A stretch of DNA of 10,325 nt. It comes from Calditrichia bacterium (GTDB taxonomy: Bacteria > Calditrichota > Calditrichia > RBG-13-44-9). The DNA lies in the NCBI GenBank assembly GCA_026991005.1, contig JALXCH010000630.1, positions 1 through 10,325 on the forward strand, in the 5' to 3' direction. The translations under genes and the position numbers were made by a program. A model generated the notes under the pieces. That model had not been told where the DNA came from. It ran no database searches and saw nothing but the letters and a program-made list of their open reading frames with translations. Shown piece after piece: positions 1-5,044 of this stretch (position 1 is the first letter of the stretch; every line of letters starts with the position of its first letter).

Positions 1-125
1 ATATAGGCATGGGCGATGCGACCTTTTTTCAGGGAGTTCATCAAGGTACGTGTTACATGTTCCTGCCCCACCACATCTTCGAACACCATGGGGCGCCATT
101 TTCGAGCCAATACCACGTAAGCCAT
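1..125 (-). CDS. dnaX: DNA polymerase III subunit gamma/tau, N-terminal fragment
   Basis: This is the clamp-loader ATPase subunit that loads the sliding clamp at the replication fork. Only about 41 N-terminal residues lie in the window; the rest runs off the left edge. Translating the minus strand from the ATG at 125-123 gives a start of [20 protein letters not shown] followed by [20 protein letters not shown]. This matches the highly conserved DnaX opening ([18 protein letters not shown]...RI.HAY). The Walker A motif would come just after the cut, so ATPase residues cannot be checked. A TGAGG about 11 nt upstream of the ATG is a weak Shine-Dalgarno candidate. The gene lies 34 nt downstream of the SRP RNA on the same strand and may share its promoter. 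Family identity is near certain from the motif; completeness is unknown. Confidence 0.95.
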   Translation of the reverse strand, partial: MAYVVLARKWRPMVFEDVVGQEHVTRTLMNSLKKGRIAHAY

Positions 126-159
126 TTGGGAATGCCTCAGATTTTGCAGTTAAAATAAT

Positions 160-254
160 GCCAGGTGAACCCACGGCACATAGAACCAATACCTACCGTT
201 GCTTCCTTCCGGACCTGGCGGGGTTCGGTATCGTTCTATTGCGTGGGACCTGGC
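160..254 (-). ncRNA. ffs: Bacterial small signal recognition particle RNA (4.5S/scRNA type)
   Basis: This is the RNA scaffold of the SRP; with Ffh it targets nascent membrane and secreted proteins to the translocon. The minus strand carries the diagnostic apical domain GGTCCGGAAGGAAGC (plus-strand 215-201), with the GGAA tetraloop closed by CC/GG and the asymmetric-loop sequence GCAAC next to it. The ends pair: 5' GCCAGGT (254-248) with 3' ACCTGGC (166-160), and CACG/CGTG continues the helix after an internal loop, giving one long hairpin of about 95 nt. That length fits the small bacterial class with no Alu domain. It lies 18 nt after tRNA-Ala on the same strand and 34 nt before dnaX, so it is probably cut from a shared precursor. 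The exact ends are inferred from pairing and could be off by a few nucleotides. Confidence 0.95.
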
Positions 255-272
255 ACATCGTCTTTCCTTCTG

Positions 273-346
<74 letters not shown>

Positions 347-357
347 ATTGGCAGCTA

Positions 358-386
358 AATTTAGACAAAGGGCTCTCGAAAGTCAA
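358..386 (-). promoter_or_regulatory. Sigma70-type promoter for tRNA-Ala / SRP RNA / dnaX
   Basis: Reading the minus strand, -35 TTGACT (386-381) is followed by an exact 17-nt spacer and -10 TAAATT (363-358). The -10 ends 12 nt before the first tRNA base, so transcription would start a few bases upstream of the mature tRNA. It is close to consensus, as expected for a stable-RNA promoter. I see no separate promoter before dnaX, so dnaX probably reads through from here. Confidence 0.75.
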
Positions 387-458
387 CGGCTTTTTAAACC
401 CGGCGTCCTCCTCTTTTACCGGAATTTGGAATTCTTTTATCCTTTTATTACCTGACAC

Positions 459-486
459 TTGCATTGTTGCGAATATTTTTTATATT
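459..486 (+). promoter_or_regulatory. Possible promoter for the GGDEF gene
   Basis: TTGCAT (459-464), a 16-nt spacer and TATATT (481-486) form a plausible sigma70-like pair in an AT-rich stretch. If used, the mRNA would carry a leader of about 190 nt containing the inverted repeats at 526-597. AT-rich DNA yields such pairs by chance, so confidence is low. The rest of 390-682 holds no convincing ORF. Confidence 0.3.
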
Positions 487-525
487 TAAACGTCAATTAA
501 TTGGTATCTTTCATCCCGGAATATT

Positions 526-597
526 TTAGACGTGATGTCTAATCGGTAAATTACATAAAAATTCCTATTATCCTGATAATTTGTACCGGGAGGGTAC
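526..597 (+). promoter_or_regulatory. Cluster of nested inverted repeats upstream of the GGDEF gene
   Basis: Several short palindromes are packed together. TTAGAC (526-531) and GTCTAA (537-542) form a perfect 6-bp repeat with a 5-nt gap. CGGTA+AATTA near 544-553 pairs with TAATT+TACCG near 577-588, with a 2-nt bulge. ATTATCCTGATAAT (567-580) is a small hairpin inside it, and GTACC/GGTAC (583-597) is an alternative partner. Just downstream, AAAAAAGCAT occurs twice about 25 nt apart (599-635), the second followed by the CATCC/GGATG hairpin. This could be a regulator-binding region or a structured mRNA leader. It does not match the c-di-GMP riboswitch consensus that I know. Confidence 0.35.
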
Positions 598-682
598 CGA
601 AAAAAGCATTTTTACCCGATAATAAAAAAGCATCCTTTTATGGATGTATTAAGAAAAAGCGGACAATAATCATCGGGCATGT

Positions 683-1786
683 ATGAGTCAATCCTTTTTA
701 GAGATTGAAAAGAAGTTAAAAGATTTGGAACTTCGCTTTGCCGAAATTGAAAGCCTGAACAATTTTTTGGCAAAGCAGGTAAAGGAATATTTTTTACTCT
801 TCGACGCCATTCGTCAATTTAACGATATAACCAACCTCAAATCTTTTTTCAAAACACTGGACCGGATTTTTAAGAAATCGTTTTCCATTGATGAATATGG
901 TTTTATCATTCGCAATGTTACCGGAGATTTTCTTACCATTCAGCATTCCATGGGACTCCCCAAGCGCAAGCTCCGAGAGGTGGTGTACCGGCCCGGCGAA
1001 GGTCTGGTGGGGAAGGTGTACCTCCGGCGGCAGGCAGTGTATATTCCCGATATTGGTGAGTTGAAAGCATTTAACTATTACGACCACTTGAAGAAAATCC
1101 GCGGAAGCATCTATTATCTGCCCCTCCCCTACTCCGCAGACGAGAGCCTGGGTGTGCTGAAAATGCGCAAAGTAAATCGCAACGGTTTCTCGGAAGTGGA
1201 GCGTTCCGTGCTTACCAATCTGGCCGAAATTATTTCCAAATCCTACCGCCGCGCCCAAACTCTGGAATCGCTGGTGTCCAAAAGCTATCTGGATGAACTC
1301 ACGGGTTGCTACAACCGCCGCTATTTCGAGGAACAATACCGAATTGAGTTCAAACGCGCCCAGCGCTACCAGCATAATCTCTCCCTTATATATGTTGATG
1401 TGGATGATTTCAAAGAAATCAATGATTTTTATGGGCATGATTTTGGGGATTACGTGCTCAAAACCATTGGCCACATTTTACGCAGCCTCACCCGCAGCAG
1501 CGATAGTGCGATTCGACTTGGGGGAGATGAATTCTTAATTTTACTTCCCGAAACTTCCCACGAATCGGCTCTGGAAGTAGCCAATAAATTGAAAAATGCC
1601 ATCAGTACGTTTCCCTTTCAAAACAACAGCCTGCCCAATCCCCTGGAGATTACCGTTTCCATGGGTGTGTCCAGCTATCCCCGGGACAGTATCGAACCGG
1701 ATGTTCTGGTGAAAATTGCCGATCAGGCATTGTACCGCTCCAAAGAAGGAGGAAAAAATCGCATCAGCGTCTCTGAAGTGAAGTAA
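683..1786 (+). CDS. GAF-domain diguanylate cyclase (GGDEF protein)
   Basis: This gene predicts a soluble enzyme of 367 residues that condenses two GTP into cyclic di-GMP. Residues 1-35 look like a short coiled coil (heptads rich in L, E and K), suited to dimerisation. Residues about 38-190 have GAF-domain character, including the YRPGEGLVG...V segment at about 102-110. The GGDEF domain follows at about 195-365, opening with DELTGCYNRRYF. The catalytic signature RLGGDEF is at 278-284. An inhibitory I-site RSSD lies at 271-274, exactly five residues before GGDEF, so product feedback is expected. YVDVDDFKEINDFYGHDFGD holds the conserved metal and base contacts. There is no transmembrane segment or signal peptide, so input is probably cytoplasmic through the GAF domain; the ligand is unknown. 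The ATG at 683 has almost no Shine-Dalgarno sequence. It is monocistronic and convergent with the B3/B4 gene. Confidence 0.92.
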   Translation: MSQSFLEIEKKLKDLELRFAEIESLNNFLAKQVKEYFLLFDAIRQFNDITNLKSFFKTLDRIFKKSFSIDEYGFIIRNVTGDFLTIQHSMGLPKRKLREVVYRPGEGLVGKVYLRRQAVYIPDIGELKAFNYYDHLKKIRGSIYYLPLPYSADESLGVLKMRKVNRNGFSEVERSVLTNLAEIISKSYRRAQTLESLVSKSYLDELTGCYNRRYFEEQYRIEFKRAQRYQHNLSLIYVDVDDFKEINDFYGHDFGDYVLKTIGHILRSLTRSSDSAIRLGGDEFLILLPETSHESALEVANKLKNAISTFPFQNNSLPNPLEITVSMGVSSYPRDSIEPDVLVKIADQALYRSKEGGKNRISVSEVK

Positions 1787-1937
1787 AAGATTAAAACAAT
1801 TAAGGGGTACGAGGCGGGAAAGTTGCCAGGAAAAGCTGACGAGTAAAAATAATAGATTTAATGATTTTATTCCGATATGTGTGGATTATTCATGAATCCT
1901 TCTCTGATCTCAATGCGCAATTGTATCCTCAAAAAAT

Positions 1938-2606
1938 TCAAGGTAATATGTCCTTCCGGATGAGCTCTCCCCCAGGATGGAAATGCAACATGGCGCTGGC
2001 GGAGAAATCCAGATGTAATCCCATTTTGTCCTCCGGGTAGTTCGCAGGGGCGAAAATAATCATCAACACATTGCGGGTATTTAAATCAATGGAAGTGCGC
2101 ATGCTGTCGGCACTGGGATTCCCAAAAGCGCCCAGCTCATCCGCCACGGTAAGTCGGTCGGTAAGGTGAATCTCGTCTTTACCAATTCCCGGATAACTTT
2201 CCCCCGGTTTTCCTTTGCGAATCACTACCTTGCCCTGGATTTTAGCCACATCATACAACCCAATGGGTAACAGATAAGCCAGAGAGCAGTAATTGCCGGT
2301 ATCCACTATGGAATTAATTTGATAAAGCGGTTTCCGTTTAATCACCCGGCGGAAAAGCGCCTCGGAGGAGGGACGAATGCGTGTGGGTTCCATACCGATG
2401 GCATAGTACAGCTTGCGAGCGGGTTTTAGCAGATCCAGCGCCTGAGAGGGAGTGGTAAATTGAGAGCGGTATTTCTCTTCCAGTTGACGAATCTGTTCCC
2501 AGAGTGCTTCATTTTTGGGTTGGCAGGTTAAATTTGCGAATTGTAACACTCCCAGGCGAACCAGTTCCTTACAATCCGGTGCAATGGATATGTCCAGTTT
2601 CTCCAT
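1938..2606 (-). CDS. Stand-alone B3/B4-domain protein (PheRS beta-subunit-like tRNA-binding/editing fold, COG3382 type)
   Basis: The product is 222 residues and resembles the B3/B4 module of phenylalanyl-tRNA synthetase beta, which in that enzyme houses the editing site for mischarged Tyr-tRNA-Phe. The visible family features are RIRPSSEALFRRV (76-88), NSIVDTGNYCSLAYLLPIGLYD split over 98-119, the strand GKVVIRKGKPGESY (125-138), LTDR (148-151) and a C-terminal FGNPSADSMRTSID segment (161-174). None of the catalytic domains of PheRS is present, so it is a solo domain. It is third in a minus-strand operon, 6 nt after the Nudix gene, with GGAG about 9 nt before its ATG. Trans-editing of mischarged tRNA is a possible role by analogy; the true substrate of solo B3/B4 proteins is not established from this sequence. 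The family call is firm, the function open. Confidence 0.85.
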   Translation of the reverse strand: MEKLDISIAPDCKELVRLGVLQFANLTCQPKNEALWEQIRQLEEKYRSQFTTPSQALDLLKPARKLYYAIGMEPTRIRPSSEALFRRVIKRKPLYQINSIVDTGNYCSLAYLLPIGLYDVAKIQGKVVIRKGKPGESYPGIGKDEIHLTDRLTVADELGAFGNPSADSMRTSIDLNTRNVLMIIFAPANYPEDKMGLHLDFSASAMLHFHPGGELIRKDILP

Positions 2607-2612
2607 GATGGT

Positions 2613-3023
2613 TTACTCCGATTCAATCAACTTCTTTGCGATGGGGACATCGGCTGCCGAGAGCGGATAAGAGAGGAGCTCTCTTCGGGCTACCCAGCGC
2701 ACGTCCTGATGATCGGTAAGATGTAGACTTCCGCCCAATAAACGCGCCTTGTAAGCCACCAGAAAAATGTGTTTATCCGAATAAGAAAAGCTGGTGGCAG
2801 CAAAAATGGAGGTTACTTCGATATTTAACCCCAATTCCTCGGCAATTTCCCGTTGTAAACACGATTCGGGTGATTCACCGGGACGAATTTTCCCACCGGG
2901 GAATTCCCATAACTCCCCCTGCGAAAGCGCTGCCTTCCGCTGAGCAATTAGCACCCGTCCGGTTTCATCCTCAATAATAGCAGCCAGTACGGGAATAATG
3001 GTCTGTGCTCCGATGTTTTTCAC
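2613..3023 (-). CDS. Nudix hydrolase, MutT-like
   Basis: This predicts a 136-residue pyrophosphohydrolase that cleaves X from nucleoside diphosphate-linked substrates. The full Nudix box is present at residues 44-66: G44, E50, R58-E59, E62-E63, G65 and a closing L66, with the standard GX5EX7REUXEEXGU spacing. The WEFPGG that precedes it and LLIAQR-like VLIAQRK (24-30) resemble MutT-type NTP sanitisers. The oxidised-nucleotide substrate is an inference. I chose the GTG at 3023-3021: it overlaps the TGA of the upstream gene (GTGA), begins the conserved region after only a few residues, and has AGGAGGT about 12 nt upstream. An upstream ATG at 3089 would add 22 residues lying inside the preceding gene with no family similarity that I recognise. 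It is the middle gene of a tight operon, so translational coupling is likely. Confidence 0.9.
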   Translation of the reverse strand: MKNIGAQTIIPVLAAIIEDETGRVLIAQRKAALSQGELWEFPGGKIRPGESPESCLQREIAEELGLNIEVTSIFAATSFSYSDKHIFLVAYKARLLGGSLHLTDHQDVRWVARRELLSYPLSAADVPIAKKLIESE

Positions 3024-3991
3024 AGGTGCTTTTCCACCTCCTGAATTAACTGCTCCCGTAACTGCTGGTAAGTGCCGGTAAAGCGACACCCGGCAGCGTG
3101 AAGATGGCCTCCTCCGCCAAATATCCGGGCGATGGCATTTACATTCACCCGCCCTTTGGAACGAAAGCTTATTTTAAAATAATTGGGTTTTACTTCCCGA
3201 ATAAATAATCCCACCTCTACTCCCCGAACAGACACACTGTAATTGGCCAGTTCTTCGATTTCGGAATGGTTGTTTTGCTCCATGATGTCCAGCGGTAGAA
3301 AGATGATGGCCAGCTTTCCATCAAGCACGGATTCCATATTGGCCAGACCGTATCCAATAATTTTCATGGATTCGTAGGAATTTTCGAAGAAGAGGCGATT
3401 GGCAATTTCGCTGGGATTGACTCCGTATTGGAGCAAATGGGCCGCAATTTCGAAGTCCCGCTGACGGGTGTTGGAAAAAGAAAAGCGTCCGGTGTCGTAC
3501 ATGATTCCGGTAAAAAGCTGGGTCGCCAGCGCTTCATCCATTTCGATACCGTACTTTGAAACCACTTCGTACACTAACTGACTGGTAGAACTGGCGTTGG
3601 TATCGACCAGATTGATATGAGCAATTTCTTCCTCAAAAGGATGATGGTCAATTTTCAAACAGGAATCCGGGGCGGGAAGCAGGTTGGCAGGGTCACCAAT
3701 GCGTTTTCGACTGGGCACATCCAGGATGATGGCAGCCTCGATGGTAGCGCCGGAGAATCGGGAGTAAGGGATAATTTCTTCAAATCCCTGCAAAAAGCGG
3801 TATTTGGAATCGATTTGTTCATCATGAAACACAATAACGTAATTCTTGCGTTTTTTCCGAAGCACATAGGCCATGGCCAGTACCGAAGCGTAGGCATCGC
3901 CGTCGGCATTCATGTGGGCTGTAATTAAAAAGTGATTTCGCGATTCCAGAAATTCTATAATTTGATTTAAAATGGTTTCCAATCTTGCCAC
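3020..3991 (-). CDS. nrnA: DHH/DHHA1 phosphoesterase, NrnA-type oligoribonuclease and pAp phosphatase
   Basis: This 323-residue enzyme is predicted to degrade 2-5 nt RNA (nanoRNA) to mononucleotides and to dephosphorylate 3'-phosphoadenosine 5'-phosphate. The DHH domain shows HMNADGDA at 26-33 (metal ligands H26, D30, D32), ILDVP at 89-93 (D91), the namesake DHH at 115-117 and YDTGRF at 165-170 (D166). The C-terminal DHHA1 domain has FRSKG (276-280) for substrate binding and GGGGHLHAAG at 292-301. The length and motif order match the NrnA family. The annotated first codon is GTG (3991-3989), but GAGGTGG directly overlaps it and sits 5 nt before a TTG at 3982-3980. Starting there would remove three residues (MAR) and give a better ribosome site. 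It is first in the operon with the Nudix and B3/B4 genes, with a good promoter upstream. Confidence 0.92.
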   Translation of the reverse strand: MARLETILNQIIEFLESRNHFLITAHMNADGDAYASVLAMAYVLRKKRKNYVIVFHDEQIDSKYRFLQGFEEIIPYSRFSGATIEAAIILDVPSRKRIGDPANLLPAPDSCLKIDHHPFEEEIAHINLVDTNASSTSQLVYEVVSKYGIEMDEALATQLFTGIMYDTGRFSFSNTRQRDFEIAAHLLQYGVNPSEIANRLFFENSYESMKIIGYGLANMESVLDGKLAIIFLPLDIMEQNNHSEIEELANYSVSVRGVEVGLFIREVKPNYFKISFRSKGRVNVNAIARIFGGGGHLHAAGCRFTGTYQQLREQLIQEVEKHL

Positions 3992-4029
3992 CTCGTTTTT
4001 TTCGGGAACAGCCGTTAAAAATGAGGCAA

Positions 4030-4058
4030 ATAATAGGATTCATTTTCTGTTGAAGCAA
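4030..4058 (-). promoter_or_regulatory. Sigma70-type promoter for the nrnA-Nudix-B3/B4 operon
   Basis: On the minus strand, -35 TTGCTT (4058-4053), a 17-nt spacer and -10 TATTAT (4035-4030) sit in front of the operon. Transcription should start near 4023, leaving a leader of about 30-40 nt before the first gene. No other comparably good promoter is visible among the three genes, which are separated by a 4-bp overlap and a 6-nt gap. Confidence 0.7.
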
Positions 4059-4083
4059 GTTTTTTTTGAGAAAAATCCATTCC

Positions 4084-4100
4084 CACAAATGGAATTTGTG
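4084..4100. repeat. 7-bp perfect inverted repeat upstream of the nrnA promoter
   Basis: CACAAAT (4084-4090) and ATTTGTG (4094-4100) are separated by GGA. The site is 26 bp upstream of the -35 box of the nrnA promoter. It could be an activator or repressor site; the 3-nt gap would also allow a small hairpin, but there is no T-run to make it a terminator. Confidence 0.45.
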
Positions 4101-4167
4101 AGTTAGTTGGATTTTGGCCCTTGCAGGATAGCTCTTTCCAATGAGGCTGTGTGCCGGGTTATCATTC

Positions 4168-4258
4168 CAGCAGGATGCTGCCCATCCACGTGATCCTGTC
4201 CATAGGACTCTGCGAGTGGACAGGGCTCTGGAAGTGCATGTTTGAGCGCTTCGCACTC
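4168..4258. repeat. Palindrome-dense segment of unknown nature
   Basis: Successive inverted repeats overlap here. CAGCA/TGCTG lies at 4168-4180, GGAT/ATCC at 4173-4187, and an imperfect palindrome around CACGTG at 4184-4194. An 8-bp perfect stem CCTGTCCA/TGGACAGG follows (4195-4202 with 4217-4224, 14-nt loop), and then a GAGCGC...GCACTC hairpin at 4244-4258. It is more GC-rich than the neighbouring AT-rich spacer. No coding signal on either strand convinces me. It could be a structured RNA, a decayed mobile element or a repeat; the sequence alone does not decide. Confidence 0.5.
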
Positions 4259-4300
4259 GGTTGTTTTTACCGATGGTTAATCAATCAAATTAAATAAATA

Positions 4301-4395
4301 GAGATTCTTCGCTCCGCTGGCGCTACGCTCAGAATGACAGTGGGGGCGGTGTTTCTGTCATTCTGAACCCCGTACCAGGCGGGGTGAAGAATCTC
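4301..4395. repeat. 95-bp imperfect inverted repeat (GAGATTCTTC...GAAGAATCTC element)
   Basis: The outer arms GAGATTCTTC (4301-4310) and GAAGAATCTC (4386-4395) are perfectly complementary. The inner arms AGAATGACAG (4331-4340) and CTGTCATTCT (4355-4364) are perfect and separated by 14 nt. Between them lie a CGCTCCGCTGGCGCTACGCT tract on the left and a CCCCG...GGCGGGG mini-hairpin on the right. A second copy of the left arm with its CGCTCCGCT extension lies at 4883-4900. The element encodes no protein and resembles intergenic palindromes of the TTCTTCGCT...AGAATGACA type that I have seen in many environmental bacterial genomes (from memory, not checked). Confidence 0.8.
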
Positions 4396-4418
4396 ACCAT
4401 TTGAATTTAATACGACAA

Positions 4419-4563
4419 CCTTTGCGCCCTTCGCGACTCCGTTGTGATCTTTGTGGTTAAATAAGATTAACCGCAGAGAACGCGGAGAATGCGCAAAGGA
4501 TGCAATGAAAAAGAAATTCCAAATAACAAATCTCAAATTCCAAAAAATAATCAAAATCAGAAA
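4419..4563. repeat. Intergenic repeat, full unit A (TTTGCGC palindrome plus A-rich tail)
   Basis: The first part is an 81-bp imperfect palindrome with outer arms CCTTTGCGC (4419-4427) and GCGCAAAGG (4491-4499) and centre GGTTAA-ATAAGA-TTAACC (4455-4472). It continues into an A-rich tail starting GCAATGAAAAAGAAATTC and containing AAATAACAAATC and CTCAAATTC. The whole layout, including the tail, recurs as unit B about 207 bp downstream. Confidence 0.85.
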
Positions 4564-4570
4564 TATTTTT

Positions 4571-4600
4571 CGCTGCGTACGTTGCGCTCGCTGCGGTTAA
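4571..4600. repeat. Partial copy of the TTTGCGC-type repeat arm
   Basis: CGCTGCGTACGTTGCGCTCG followed by CTGCGGTTAA (30 bp in all) matches the left arm of units B and C in layout (GCG words about 9-11 nt apart, ending GCGGTTAA) but lacks a right arm. It lies between full units A and B. Confidence 0.6.
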
Positions 4601-4625
4601 TTTTTTGCATTTAAACATTCAAAAA

Positions 4626-4778
4626 CCTTTGCGCTCTTCGCGCTTCCATTGCGCTCTTTGCGGTTGAATAAGATTAACCGCAGAGTACGCAAAGAATGCG
4701 CAAAGGACGCAATGAAAAAAGAAATTCTAAATAACAAATCCCAATCTCAAATTCAAAAAAATGGCCAAGTTCAGAGAT
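4626..4778. repeat. Intergenic repeat, full unit B
   Basis: The outer arms CCTTTGCGC (4626-4634) and GCGCAAAGG (4698-4706) match those of unit A exactly. The centre is CGGTTGAATAAGATTAACCG. The tail resembles unit A base by base with small indels: GCAATGAAAAAAGAAATTC, then AAATAACAAATC, CTCAAATTC and an ending close to TCAGA.AT. The conserved tail shows that the repeat is larger than the palindrome. Confidence 0.85.
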
Positions 4779-4820
4779 GACGCAAGTAATCCAATAATTT
4801 ATTTAATCAGATTGTTTTTT

Positions 4821-4876
4821 CTTTGCGCCCTTAGCGTCTACATTGCGCTCTTTGCGGTTGAATAAGATTAACCGCA
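4821..4876. repeat. Intergenic repeat, truncated unit C
   Basis: The left arm has four GCG words starting at 4822, 4831, 4842 and 4851 (spacings 9, 11 and 9 nt). It is followed by GCGGTTGAATAAGATTAACCGC, here split across 4854-4875, identical to the centre of unit B. The right arm stops after ACCGCA and runs into the copy of GAGATTCTTCGCTCCGCT at 4883, so the two repeat families abut. Confidence 0.8.
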
Positions 4877-4882
4877 ATTTTA

Positions 4883-4900
4883 GAGATTCTTCGCTCCGCT
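4883..4900. repeat. Half copy of the GAGATTCTTC inverted-repeat element
   Basis: GAGATTCTTCGCTCCGCT is an 18-nt exact match to 4301-4318. The inner AGAATGACAG arm and the right half are missing; the sequence diverges into TATGATGAAACTG. It directly follows truncated unit C. Confidence 0.8.
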
Positions 4901-4967
4901 TATGATGAAACTGTGAGGTATTATTGTTCTAAATACCAACAGAAGGACGGGTATGAATATCCCCACT

Positions 4968-5010
4968 CAACATATTTGGCAGGTAATTGATTTTTCCTGG
5001 GAATATGTTG
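4968..5010. repeat. 9-bp perfect inverted repeat around the nuclease-operon promoter
   Basis: CAACATATT (4968-4976) and AATATGTTG (5002-5010) are perfect complements with 25 nt between them. Their centres are 34 bp apart, about three helical turns, so both would face the same side of DNA. They flank the -35 box, and the right arm abuts the -10 box. This is the geometry of a paired operator, which is an inference. Confidence 0.5.
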
Positions 5011-5016
5011 TAAATT
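4987..5016 (+). promoter_or_regulatory. Putative promoter of the Mre11/Rad50-like operon
   Basis: -35 TTGATT (4987-4992), an 18-nt spacer and -10 TAAATT (5011-5016) predict a start near 5023 and a leader of about 22 nt carrying AGGAG at 5034-5038. The spacer is one base longer than optimal. The right arm of the 9-bp inverted repeat occupies the end of the spacer. Confidence 0.55.
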
Positions 5017-5044
5017 GCCCGGAATCAGAAAATAGGAGAATCTG

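Noticed and set aside
526..600. c-di-GMP (GEMM) riboswitch in front of the cyclase gene
   Set aside because: The conserved GEMM core motifs are absent; only generic inverted repeats are visible.
794..1474. 226-residue reading frame antisense to the GGDEF gene
   Set aside because: It is a shadow of the well-supported GGDEF frame, with no recognisable domain and no ribosome site.
3822..4256. 144-residue frame overlapping nrnA and its upstream region
   Set aside because: It runs through the nrnA promoter and the palindromes, and its composition is unlike a protein.
4285..4554. 89-residue frame in the gap between the divergent operons
   Set aside because: It lies entirely in the inverted-repeat element and unit A; the translation reflects repeats only.
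4419..4876. CRISPR array
   Set aside because: The repeats are palindromic, degenerate and about 150 bp long with irregular spacing; there are no uniform spacers and no cas genes.
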